The notes under the pieces: model-generated | What the model saw: only the letters and a program-made list of their open reading frames with translations | The model's database searches: none | What the model was told of the DNA's origin: nothing | Assembly (NCBI RefSeq): GCF_032102965.1 | Contig: NZ_CP134880.1 | Location: forward strand, 1,240,001 to 1,304,000 | Origin: Demequina capsici | Lineage (GTDB): Bacteria > Actinomycetota > Actinomycetes > Actinomycetales > Demequinaceae | Direction: 5' to 3' | DNA length: 64,000 nucleotides | Shown here: positions 15,667 to 23,683 of the stretch, piece after piece | Position numbering within the stretch: position 1 is the first letter of the stretch | How the letters are laid out: the number at the start of each line of letters is the position of its first letter | Program-made: the position numbers and the translations under genes

Positions 15667-17085
15667 GTGCACATCCGCCCGATGACCCCGGAAGACGACC
15701 TCATGCCGTTCCTGGTGCTCACCATGAACTGGGAGGCCGGCCGCGACTGGGACGAGGCCCGGGTGCTCGCGGCTCCCGCGATCGCCCACTACATCGAGGG
15801 GTGGATGCGCGACGGCGATGCAGGGCTGCTGGCCGAGCATGCCGACACGCCCGTCGGCTGCGCGTGGTGGCGCCTGGCCGACGCCTCGGACCCTGGCTAC
15901 GGCTTCGTGGCCGAGGATGTCCCGGAGATCGGTCTCGCCGTCGTCCCGGAGCTCCAGGGCAGGGGCGTCGGCAGGAAGCTTCTCGAGACGCTGATCGCGC
16001 GTGCGCGGGCCGAGGGCCTGCCCGGCCTGAGCCTGTCCGTCGAGGACGGCAACGACGGCGCGAGGCGTCTGTACGAGTCGCTGGGCTTCGTCGCCGTCGG
16101 GCGCGCGGGCAGCTCGGACACGATGCTTCTGGGTCTGGTCCCGCCGGAGCCGTTCCGCGGGCGCCTCGCGGACCCGGAACTCGAGGAGTGGGTGGAACGG
16201 AGCCGGCGCGAGGCGCCAAGGACACCCCTGCTGAGCGAGCTCAGGGCACCCCGCGAGCGTCGGCCCGGGCCGGAGGTGGCGTCGGCCGTGGATGCGACCA
16301 TGGGGACGCCGCACCCCTTGCCGGTGAGGCGCTACGTCCCGGCCGACGCTGACGCCGCCTGCGTCGTGTACGTGCACGGCGGTGGCTTCGTCCACGGCGG
16401 GCTGGACTCGCATGATCGCGTGTGCAGGCGCCTCGCGACGCTTGCCGCTGTGGAGGTGATCGCCGTGGACTACCGGCTCGCGCCTGAGCACGCCGCGCCG
16501 GCCGCCGTCGACGACGTCTGCGCCGTCGTCCGTGCACTGGCCACCGATGAGCCAGGCCGGCCCGTGGCTCTGGCCGGGGACAGCGCGGGGGCGTTGATCG
16601 CCTACCTCGCCGCCCGCCGCCTCGTGGATGCGGGAGTGCCGGTGGCGCGCCTGCTGCTCGTGAACCCGAACGTCGATCCACGCCTGCGGATGCCGAGCGT
16701 GCGCGCCAAAGGCTCCGGTTGGGGTCTCACCGAGGCGGGCCTGCGCTGGTTCCTGGCGCAGTGGGTCGGGGAGGGACCGGTGGAGGCGCTGGCGCCGCTG
16801 GAGCTCTCGGCCCAGGGGATGCCGCCCACGCGGATCGTCGTCAGCGAGCATGACCCGCTGCGGGACGAGGGCGTGGCCCTGAGCGAGCATCTCGCCGCCG
16901 CGCAGGTGCACGTGTGCCTCGACGAGCTCGCGGGGATGGTGCACGGCTTCCTCACGCTCGACGACGTGTCACCCGCCGCGCGTGCGAGGGGAGACGATGT
17001 GCTCGCCGCGTGCAGACGCGAAAAGGGCGGGTCTCCCGAAGGAGACCCGCCCCGAGCCAGTGGCGGCGCCCCAGCGCGCTCGTGA
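15667..17085 (+). CDS. fusion of GNAT acetyltransferase and HSL-type alpha/beta hydrolase
   Basis: 472 residues, two domains in one frame. Residues about 1-160 are a GNAT domain with the acetyl-CoA loop QGRGVG preceded by EIGLAVVPEL. Residues about 190-450 are a hormone-sensitive-lipase-type esterase with the oxyanion motif HGGGF, nucleophile GDSAG, catalytic Asp in SEHDPL and His in MVHGF. GTG 15667 is used because GAAAGGAA precedes it; an in-frame upstream ATG-like start at 15619 is weaker. Substrates are unknown: the pairing suggests N-acetylation and ester or amide hydrolysis of a common small molecule (inference). The last 20 codons contain the sod terminator hairpin and may be dispensable. 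Confidence 0.85.
   Translation: MHIRPMTPEDDLMPFLVLTMNWEAGRDWDEARVLAAPAIAHYIEGWMRDGDAGLLAEHADTPVGCAWWRLADASDPGYGFVAEDVPEIGLAVVPELQGRGVGRKLLETLIARARAEGLPGLSLSVEDGNDGARRLYESLGFVAVGRAGSSDTMLLGLVPPEPFRGRLADPELEEWVERSRREAPRTPLLSELRAPRERRPGPEVASAVDATMGTPHPLPVRRYVPADADAACVVYVHGGGFVHGGLDSHDRVCRRLATLAAVEVIAVDYRLAPEHAAPAAVDDVCAVVRALATDEPGRPVALAGDSAGALIAYLAARRLVDAGVPVARLLLVNPNVDPRLRMPSVRAKGSGWGLTEAGLRWFLAQWVGEGPVEALAPLELSAQGMPPTRIVVSEHDPLRDEGVALSEHLAAAQVHVCLDELAGMVHGFLTLDDVSPAARARGDDVLAACRREKGGSPEGDPPRASGGAPARS
17025..17052 (-). terminator. sod terminator embedded in the opposing coding region
   Basis: 12-bp stem (17025-17036 with 17041-17052); on the minus strand the loop is TTCG and the stem is followed by TTTT, a canonical Rho-independent terminator for the sod gene, whose stop is 80 bases upstream. 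It encodes residues about 453-462 of the GNAT-hydrolase fusion on the other strand. Confidence 0.8.
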
Positions 17086-17132
17086 GGCGCAGGTGCCGCC
17101 CGGCTCTGCCACACCCGAGGGTGCAGTGACGG

Positions 17133-17753
17133 CTAGAGGACCAGCAGGCCCTCGGTCGACGTGGCCTTCGCGAAGCGGGCCTGGACGTTCGCCCAGTCCA
17201 CGACGTTCCACCATGCCTTGACGTAGTCGGCCTTGACGTTCTTGTACTGAAGGTAGAACGCGTGCTCCCACATGTCGAGCATGAGCAGCGGGACGAGCCC
17301 CACGGGCACGTTGCCCTGCTGGTCGTAGAGCTGCACGATGATGAGCTTCTTGCCGATGGTGTCCCAGGCGAGGATCGACCAGCCGGAGCCCATGATCGTC
17401 ATGGCGTTGTTGGTGAAGTGCGCCTGGAACTTCTCGAACGATCCGAAGTTGTCGTCGAGCGCCGAGGCCAGCTCGCCCGTCGGCTTGTCGCCGCCCTCGG
17501 GGGACATGTTGGTCCAGAAGATCGAGTGGTTCGTGTGACCGCCCAGGTTGAACGCGAGGGCCTTCTCGAGGCCGGCGATCGCACCGAAGTTGTCCGTGTC
17601 GCGCGCCTCCGCCATCTTCTCCAGCGCGGTGTTGGCGCCGACGACGTAGGCGGCATGGTGCTTGCTGTGGTGCAGCTCCATGATCTGGCCAGCGATGTGC
17701 GGGTCCAGTGCTCCGTAGTCGTACGTGAGATCCGGCAGGCTGTACTCGGCCAT
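17133..17753 (-). CDS. sodA: superoxide dismutase, Fe/Mn family
   Basis: 206 residues, cytosolic, dismutes superoxide. Metal ligands are visible: His in [11 protein letters not shown], His in HTNHSIFW, and Asp and His in LDMWEHAFY. Tyr and Trp of the active site (SGWSILAW) are conserved. The start ATG follows AAGGAGGAAGA, a strong ribosome-binding site. The gene lies between the two halves of the oxidase/bc1 region, a sensible place for defence against superoxide from respiration. Whether Mn or Fe is used cannot be read reliably. Confidence 0.95.
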   Translation of the reverse strand: MAEYSLPDLTYDYGALDPHIAGQIMELHHSKHHAAYVVGANTALEKMAEARDTDNFGAIAGLEKALAFNLGGHTNHSIFWTNMSPEGGDKPTGELASALDDNFGSFEKFQAHFTNNAMTIMGSGWSILAWDTIGKKLIIVQLYDQQGNVPVGLVPLLMLDMWEHAFYLQYKNVKADYVKAWWNVVDWANVQARFAKATSTEGLLVL

Positions 17754-17910
17754 TCTTCCTCCTTGTCAGGCCCCTGGACGGGGCGATCGGGTCATGCGAG
17801 CGCGACAGCCGGAGCCGCCGTGCTTCCGTTCTACTTCAACCCGCGGCGTGCCGCAGATGTTCCAGGTCCTGGCAGGTGCGTGGACGCGCCCGCCACGGGT
17901 CCTGGCAGAC

Positions 17911-17960
17911 GAGAAGCCCAGGGGAGCGGCGTGGTGCGCACTGCTCCTCCTGGGCTTCTC
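17911..17960 (-). terminator. terminator of the ctaE-qcrCAB unit
   Basis: GAGAAGCCCAGG (17911-17922) pairs with 17949-17960, with an inner GGAGC/GCTCC stem; it sits 15 bases past the qcrB stop on the minus strand. Confidence 0.75.
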
Positions 17961-17974
17961 GGTCGATCGTGACG

Positions 17975-19645
17975 TCAGTCCTTGGCGACCTCAGCGAGCT
18001 CCTGCTCGCCCTCGTGTGCCTGTTCGCCATGGCCGTGGTGCTGTGCCGCCGCGTACTCCGCAGGAGTGACAGGCTCGATGCGGTCCTCGAAGTAGAAGCG
18101 CGACAGGCGAGCCTTGAACCGCTGCCACCGGGCGCCGGGGCGACGCACGCCACGCTCGTTGTACTCGGGGTCCGCCTCGAACGGCGTGAGGTTGTCGAAG
18201 TTGACCCTCAGCCAACGCTCCTGCTCGTCGAGCGGCTCGTGCACCTCGATGTACTCGCCGTGCTCGTGACGGACGATGCGGCCCGTCTCGTGCCCGTGGA
18301 GCACCAGCTCGCGGTCCTTCCGCTGGAGGCCGAGCGCGATGCGCTTGGTGATCCAGAAGGCCGTGGGCGGCACGACGAAGATCGCGACGCGGAACGTCCA
18401 CGTGAGGTCGTTGAGCGACAGATGGAACAGGTTCGCGATGATGTCGTTCGATCCCTCCATGGCGAGGATCATGTAGAACGAGATCAGCGCGACGCCGATG
18501 CCGGTGCGGGTAGGCGCGTTCCGCGGACGGTCGAGCACGTGCTTCTCGCCACGGTCGCCGGTGGCCCACGCCTCGATCCACGGGTACAGCGCGAGGAAGC
18601 CGAAGAACAGGCCCGGGATGATCACCGCGGGCGTGAGGATGTTCATCGTCAGCGTGTAGCCGAAGATCGTCCACTCGAACGGGAAGCCGCCGAGCCAACC
18701 GGGCATGAGTCGCAGAGCGCCGTCGACGAACAGGATGTACCAGTCAGGCTGGGTTCCAGCAGACACCGGCGACGGGTCGTACGGACCGTAGTTCCACACG
18801 GGGTTGATCGTGAAGAAGGCACCGAGGATGGCGATGATGCCGAACACGACGAAGAAGAATCCGCCCGCCTTCGCGGTGTAGACCGGGAACAGGGGGAGCC
18901 CGACCACGTTCTTGTGGGTGCGCCCGCCGCCTGGGTACTGCGTGTGCTTGTGGAGGAACACCAGGAACAGGTGCAGCGCCACCATCGCGAGGATCAGGCC
19001 AGGGACCAGCAGGATGTGCGCGGTGAAGAGGCGCGGGATCAGCACCTCGCCTGGGAACTCGCCCCCGAACAGCCAGAAGGAGATGTACGACCCGAGGATC
19101 GGGATCGACTTCACCACGCCGTCGATGATGCGCAGGCCGTTGCCGGACAGGACGTCGTCGGGCAGCGAGTAGCCGGTGAAGCCTGCCGCGAGCGACAGGA
19201 TCATCAGCGTGAAGCCCACGAGCCAGTTGATCTCGCGAGGCTTGCGGAACGCTCCGGTGAAGAACACGCGGGCCATGTGGATCAGGATCGCAGCGGTGAA
19301 CATCAGCGCGGCCCAGTGGTGGATCTGGCGCATCAGCAGGCCGCCAGGCACCTCGAACGACATGTGCAGCGTCGACTGGAACGCCTTCGACATCTCGACG
19401 CCCTGCATGGTCTCGAGCGGACCGTTGTAGATCACGGGGGTCATCGACGGCTCGAAGTACGCCGTGATGAAGACGCCCGAGATCAGCAGCACGATGAACG
19501 AGTACAGCGCGATCTCGCCCAGCATGAACGACCAGTGGTCGGGGAAGAGCTTCCGTGAGAAGAACTTGACGAGGGCGCCGATGCCGGTGCGCTCGTCGAC
19601 GTAGTTGGCGGTGCCCGCGGCAGCCTTGTTGAGCTTGGCGCCCAT
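17975..19645 (-). CDS. qcrB: cytochrome bc complex cytochrome b subunit
   Basis: Menaquinol-oxidising subunit of the bcc complex, 556 residues with about eight core helices plus a long cytosolic C-terminal extension typical of actinobacteria. Two pairs of heme-ligand His lie in RQIHHWAA/LIHMARV and FTAHILL/ALHLFLVFLHKH; the Qo-site PDWY motif (GTQPDWYILF, the actinobacterial form of PEWY) is present. The ATG overlaps the qcrA stop by one base (TGATG), indicating coupling. It forms a supercomplex with CtaCDFE (established for actinobacteria). Confidence 0.96.
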   Translation of the reverse strand: MGAKLNKAAAGTANYVDERTGIGALVKFFSRKLFPDHWSFMLGEIALYSFIVLLISGVFITAYFEPSMTPVIYNGPLETMQGVEMSKAFQSTLHMSFEVPGGLLMRQIHHWAALMFTAAILIHMARVFFTGAFRKPREINWLVGFTLMILSLAAGFTGYSLPDDVLSGNGLRIIDGVVKSIPILGSYISFWLFGGEFPGEVLIPRLFTAHILLVPGLILAMVALHLFLVFLHKHTQYPGGGRTHKNVVGLPLFPVYTAKAGGFFFVVFGIIAILGAFFTINPVWNYGPYDPSPVSAGTQPDWYILFVDGALRLMPGWLGGFPFEWTIFGYTLTMNILTPAVIIPGLFFGFLALYPWIEAWATGDRGEKHVLDRPRNAPTRTGIGVALISFYMILAMEGSNDIIANLFHLSLNDLTWTFRVAIFVVPPTAFWITKRIALGLQRKDRELVLHGHETGRIVRHEHGEYIEVHEPLDEQERWLRVNFDNLTPFEADPEYNERGVRRPGARWQRFKARLSRFYFEDRIEPVTPAEYAAAQHHGHGEQAHEGEQELAEVAKD

Positions 19646-20691
19646 CAGCCCTGAACCTCCTCGGCGGTGTCATCGCCCTTCAGACGGTCCCAGAAGCTCG
19701 GTCCGACAGGCTCGTGGAAGTCGCTCTGCGCGATGATGTAGCCCTCGTCGTCGACGGCGATCGGCAGCTGCGGCAGCGGGCGCTTGGCCGGGCCGAACAC
19801 CACCTTCGCGCCGTTGGCGACGTCGAACGTCGACTGGTGGCACGGGCACAGCAGATGATGCGTCTGCTGCTCGTACAGCGCGACAGGGCAGCCGACGTGG
19901 GTGCAGATCTTCGAGTAGGCGATGATGCCGTCGAAGGACCAGTTCTCGCGGCCGGGCTGGACGTTGAGATCGGCCGGGTTGAGGCGGACCAGGAGCACCA
20001 CGGCCTTCGCCTTCTCCTCCAGCTTGCCTTCCTCGAGGTCGTTCAGACCGTCGGGGATGACGTGGAAGACCGATCCGATGGTGACGTCGGAGGCCTTGAT
20101 CGGGTCGCCTGAGGGGTCCTTGGTCAGGCGGACGCCCTTGGCCCACATGGTGCTGCGGAACTTGGACACGTTCCAGTCGGCGCCCATCGAGCCGATCTGG
20201 GGCACGAGCAGCGACAGGGGAGCGATCGCGAGCGCCGTGATCAACGAGCCCTTGAGCAGGCTGCGGCGCTTGGGGCCTGCGAGGCCGGAGTCGACGACGC
20301 CGTCCTTGAGGTCCTGGACCGCGCCGTCTCGCGCCTCGTCGGAGGAGCGCATGGGGTGGCGCTCCTCGACCATCTCGTGGTCGCGCATGAGCGTCTTCGC
20401 CCAGTGGATGGCGCCGGTGCCGATGCCGAGCATGGCGACGGCGATGCCGAGGCCCAGGACGGCGGTGAAGCTGCGCACGGTGCCGACGGTGTCGCCGAGG
20501 TCCATACCGAAGTAGCCGACGAGCGCGAGGATCGTGCCGAGGATCGACAGCCCGAACAGGAACGCCGTCTGACGCTCGGCGCGGTCGGCGGCCTTGGGGT
20601 CGACGTCGGCCTTGCGTGGTCGGTGGTAGGGCAGGCCCGGGTCCTCGAACGTCGAGTCGGAGGAGGGCTCGGTGTGCTTGTCGATGCTCAT
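19645..20691 (-). CDS. qcrA: Rieske iron-sulfur subunit of the bcc complex
   Basis: 348 residues. A cytosolic N-terminus is followed by three transmembrane helices (two near 45-100, one near 165), the actinobacterial three-helix form, and then a Rieske domain with CTHVGCPV and CPCHQSTFD supplying two Cys and two His for the [2Fe-2S] cluster. The RRSLLKGS twin-Arg-like segment before the third helix fits Tat-assisted membrane insertion known for this family. Its start overlaps the qcrC stop by four bases (ATGA). Confidence 0.95.
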   Translation of the reverse strand: MSIDKHTEPSSDSTFEDPGLPYHRPRKADVDPKAADRAERQTAFLFGLSILGTILALVGYFGMDLGDTVGTVRSFTAVLGLGIAVAMLGIGTGAIHWAKTLMRDHEMVEERHPMRSSDEARDGAVQDLKDGVVDSGLAGPKRRSLLKGSLITALAIAPLSLLVPQIGSMGADWNVSKFRSTMWAKGVRLTKDPSGDPIKASDVTIGSVFHVIPDGLNDLEEGKLEEKAKAVVLLVRLNPADLNVQPGRENWSFDGIIAYSKICTHVGCPVALYEQQTHHLLCPCHQSTFDVANGAKVVFGPAKRPLPQLPIAVDDEGYIIAQSDFHEPVGPSFWDRLKGDDTAEEVQG

Positions 20692-21470
20692 GAGGAGCGC
20701 GCTCCGATCCAGATGGTGCTTCCGATGAGGAGGCCGATTCCGACGATCCAGGCCCACCAGCCCTCGGCGACGGGGCCGATGGCTCCGAGCGAGAGTCCGC
20801 CGGGGGATCCGTCGCGCTGCGCGACCAGGTACGCGATGATGTCGCGCTTGTCCTCGGGGGTGATGTTGGCGTTGTTGAACACCGGCATGGACTGCGGGCC
20901 GGTGAGCATCGCCTCGAAGATGTGCGTGGGCGTCGTCTTCATGAGCGACGGCGCGAACTTGCCCTCGGTGAGCGCGCCGCCGCCGCCGACGGAGCCGTGG
21001 CACATGGCGCAGTTGGTGCGGAAGAGCTCCATGCCCTTGGCGGGGTCGCCGAGCGACGGGTCCACCTCCTCCGCGGTCGGGATCGACGGGCCGGAGCCGA
21101 GCGACGCGACGTACGCGGCGAGCTGCGAGATCTCCGTGGCGGAGAATGCGACCGGCTTGGCGGGCGCCTGCGGTCCGGAGGCCTGCATCGGCATGCGGCC
21201 GGTGCCCACCTGGAAGTCGACGGCCGCCGCGCCGACGCCGACGAGCGACGGTGCCACGCCGTCCTGGCCTTGGGCGTCGATGCCGTGGCAGGTGGCGCAG
21301 TTGGAGGAGAAGAGCTTCTGGCCGGCCTCGAGATCGGAGGACGACGCGGTGGTCGCCTCAGCGGTCTGCGACGTCGCGATGGCCCCGATGCAGGTGATCA
21401 GTGCGAGGAGCAGCATGACCAGGAGGAATGGCGCCGCCTTGTGGTAGCGCTTCGTTGCGAGTGCGTGCAT
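20688..21470 (-). CDS. qcrC: diheme cytochrome c subunit of the bcc complex
   Basis: 260 residues: N-terminal signal-anchor helix (about 12-33), two cytochrome c domains with CATCH (Cys58, Cys61, His62) and CAMCH (Cys154, Cys157, His158), and a C-terminal transmembrane helix (about 235-255). It replaces soluble cytochrome c and hands electrons straight to CuA of CtaC. It lies between ctaE (14 bases upstream) and qcrA (ATGA overlap). Confidence 0.95.
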   Translation of the reverse strand: MHALATKRYHKAAPFLLVMLLLALITCIGAIATSQTAEATTASSSDLEAGQKLFSSNCATCHGIDAQGQDGVAPSLVGVGAAAVDFQVGTGRMPMQASGPQAPAKPVAFSATEISQLAAYVASLGSGPSIPTAEEVDPSLGDPAKGMELFRTNCAMCHGSVGGGGALTEGKFAPSLMKTTPTHIFEAMLTGPQSMPVFNNANITPEDKRDIIAYLVAQRDGSPGGLSLGAIGPVAEGWWAWIVGIGLLIGSTIWIGARSS

Positions 21471-21484
21471 TGTCGTGGGGGCCC

Positions 21485-22114
21485 TCACTGAACCAGGTAG
21501 ACGACGGAGAACAGGGCGATCCAGACCACGTCGACGAAGTGCCAGTAGTACGACACGACGATGGTGGTGGTGGCCTCGTGCGCGGTGAACTTCTTCGCGG
21601 CGAAGGAGCGCGCGAGGACGAACAGCATCGCGATGAGTCCACCGAGGACGTGCAGGCCGTGGAAGCCGGTCGCCAGGTAGAACACCGAGCCGTACGGGCT
21701 CGACGAGATCGTGAGGCCATCGGAGATGAGGCCTGCGTACTCGTAGACCTGGCCCGCGATGAAGAACGAGCCCATCAGGTATGTGAGGACGAACCACTCG
21801 TGCATGCCCCAGCTCTTGACCTGCCAGATCGAGCCGGTGCGGCGGCGCTGGTAACGCTCGGCCGCCCACACGCCCGCTTGGGCGGTGAAGGAGCTGAGCA
21901 CCAGCACGGTGGTGTTCACGAAGGCGAACTTGACGTTGAGGAGGGGTGTGATCTGCTCCCATACGTCCGGGACCTGGGCCCGGAGTGTGAAGTACATCGC
22001 GAACAGCCCGGCGAAGAACATCAGCTCGGAGCTGAGCCACACGATGGTTCCAACGGCCACCTGGTTCGGCCTGGTGGCATGTATGGGTGACGGCACAGTC
22101 GTGGCGTGGGACAT
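21485..22114 (-). CDS. ctaE: cytochrome c oxidase subunit III
   Basis: 209 residues, five transmembrane helices, the short actinobacterial form that lacks the first two helices. Family segments are [15 protein letters not shown] and the C-terminal [12 protein letters not shown] and [11 protein letters not shown]. It is first gene of the minus-strand unit ctaE-qcrC-qcrA-qcrB, separated from the other oxidase genes. The -10-like TTTAAT (22122-22127, minus strand) ends 7 bases before the ATG at 22114, within a GGTCCT dyad; AGGACC could also serve as a weak ribosome-binding site. Confidence 0.95.
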   Translation of the reverse strand: MSHATTVPSPIHATRPNQVAVGTIVWLSSELMFFAGLFAMYFTLRAQVPDVWEQITPLLNVKFAFVNTTVLVLSSFTAQAGVWAAERYQRRRTGSIWQVKSWGMHEWFVLTYLMGSFFIAGQVYEYAGLISDGLTISSSPYGSVFYLATGFHGLHVLGGLIAMLFVLARSFAAKKFTAHEATTTIVVSYYWHFVDVVWIALFSVVYLVQ

Positions 22115-22115
22115 A

Positions 22116-22138
22116 GGTCCTATTAAAGCCTAAGGACC
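22116..22138. promoter_or_regulatory. dyad over the ctaE -10 region
   Basis: GGTCCT (22116-22121) and AGGACC (22133-22138) flank the AT-rich TTTAAT hexamer of ctaE. An inverted repeat around a -10 is a typical position for a repressor of the respiratory unit, but no regulator is identified. Confidence 0.4.
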
Positions 22139-22203
22139 GTTGACGCGACACCAGTAAACGCCGTACACGCCGATGCCCGTGGGGGCGTGCCAGAATGGGC
22201 GGC

Positions 22204-22617
22204 ATGAGCGACCTGCAGACCAGGGACGAGAACGCCCTCTCCACCGCCACTGCGCGGATCCTGCTGTACTCGGACGACCGCAACGTGCGCGAGAAGGTGC
22301 GTTTCGCGGTCGGCTCCTCCATCGACGGACGCGAGCTCGACTGGCTCGAGACGGCCACGCACGAGGCGACGATCAGCGCGCTCGACGCGGCGGCGTTCGA
22401 CCTCGTCATCCTCGACGGCGAGGCCGCGAAGGTCGGCGGCATGGGCATCGCCCGGCAGATGAAGCACGAGCTGTTCACCTGCCCTCCGATCCTCCTGCTG
22501 GTCGGACGACCCGGTGACGCCTGGCTCGCGACCTGGTCCGAGGCGGACGCCGCAGTGGCGCACCCGCTGGACCCGTTCGTGGTCCGCGAGGCCGTCGTCG
22601 AGCTGCTGACCAAGTAG
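22204..22617 (+). CDS. stand-alone receiver-like protein with non-canonical switch residues
   Basis: 137 residues, one response-regulator receiver fold and no output domain. The acidic pair Asp24-Asp25 and the phospho-acceptor Asp71 (LVILDGEA) are kept. The Thr/Ser after strand 4 is Gly101 and the invariant Lys before the cis-Pro is His120 (VAHPLDPF), so normal phosphorylation-driven switching is doubtful. ATG 22204 lies 7 bases after CAGAAT (22191-22196), predicted leaderless. It diverges from ctaE and ends 9 bases before trpD. No histidine kinase is nearby. Confidence 0.75.
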   Translation: MSDLQTRDENALSTATARILLYSDDRNVREKVRFAVGSSIDGRELDWLETATHEATISALDAAAFDLVILDGEAAKVGGMGIARQMKHELFTCPPILLLVGRPGDAWLATWSEADAAVAHPLDPFVVREAVVELLTK

Positions 22618-22626
22618 GGCAGACGG

Positions 22627-23667
22627 GTGGCGACGCTCCAGGCACTGCTGTCCCGCCTCGTCGAGCACGAGGACCTCACCGCCGAGGAGACGGCGAGCGT
22701 GATGGACCAGATCCTGACCGACTCCGCGTCGCCGGTGGCGATGGCGGCGTTCCTCGCCGCGCTCCGCGTGAAGCGCGAGACCGCCGAGGAGGTGGCGGGG
22801 CTGGCCTCCGCCATGCTCCAGCACGCCGTGCGCTTCTCGGTGCCTCAGCGTTCCGTGGACATCGTGGGCACGGGCGGCGACGGTGCGTACACCGTCAACG
22901 TCTCCACGATGGCCTCGCTGGTGATGGCGGGGGCGGGCCTGACCGTGGTGAAGCACGGCAACCGTGCGGCGACCTCCAAGTCGGGGTCAGCAGATGTGCT
23001 CGCGGAGCTCGGCGTGCGGCTCGACCTGCCCGTGGAGCGCGTGAAGGAGCTGGCGACCGAGGTGGGCATCACCTTCTGCTTCGCGCAGGTGTTCCATCCG
23101 TCAATGCGCTTCGCCATGCCGATCCGCAAGGAGATCGGGGTGCCGACCACCTTCAACATCCTCGGGCCGCTCACGAACCCGGCACAGCCGGAGTCGACCG
23201 CCATCGGCTCGTCCAGCATGCGCGTGTCGCCGGTGCTGGCGGGTGTGATCGCCTCCCAAGGACGCGAGGCGCTCGTCTTCCACGGGGACGACGGTCTCGA
23301 CGAGCTCGCGCCGACCGGAGGGGCGACGGTCTGGGAGGTGCGCGGCGGTGAGGTGACCGAGCTGCGTCTCGACCCGGTGAGGGACCTGGGCCTCCCGCCG
23401 ATCACCATCGAGGATCTGCGGGGTGGCGAGCCTGCCGAGAACGCCGACATCGCACGCCGCGTCCTCGCCGGCGAGTCCGGTGCTGTCCGCGACACGGTGA
23501 TCCTCAACGCGGCTGCGGGCATGGTGTCCGACGGGACGTTGCCGGGCACCTCGAGCGGCACCCTCGTCGAGCGCTTCGCCGCAGGCATGGGCATCGCTGC
23601 GAGGGCGATCGACGAGGGCTTCGCGAGCGACGTGCTCGACCGTTGGGTGGCCGCCACGCAGTCATGA
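22627..23667 (+). CDS. trpD: anthranilate phosphoribosyltransferase
   Basis: Second step of tryptophan synthesis, joining anthranilate to PRPP. 346 residues. PRPP-binding GTGGDG, the Mg/PRPP loop KHGNRAATSKSGSADVL, and NILGPLTNPA are present. Start GTG 22627, 9 bases after the receiver-like gene, with only GCAGACGG before it, so it may depend on translation of that gene. No other trp gene is nearby; in actinobacteria trpD is often separate and next to ctaE, as here. Confidence 0.95.
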   Translation: MATLQALLSRLVEHEDLTAEETASVMDQILTDSASPVAMAAFLAALRVKRETAEEVAGLASAMLQHAVRFSVPQRSVDIVGTGGDGAYTVNVSTMASLVMAGAGLTVVKHGNRAATSKSGSADVLAELGVRLDLPVERVKELATEVGITFCFAQVFHPSMRFAMPIRKEIGVPTTFNILGPLTNPAQPESTAIGSSSMRVSPVLAGVIASQGREALVFHGDDGLDELAPTGGATVWEVRGGEVTELRLDPVRDLGLPPITIEDLRGGEPAENADIARRVLAGESGAVRDTVILNAAAGMVSDGTLPGTSSGTLVERFAAGMGIAARAIDEGFASDVLDRWVAATQS

Positions 23668-23683
23668 GCTCCGCGCGGGGGCT

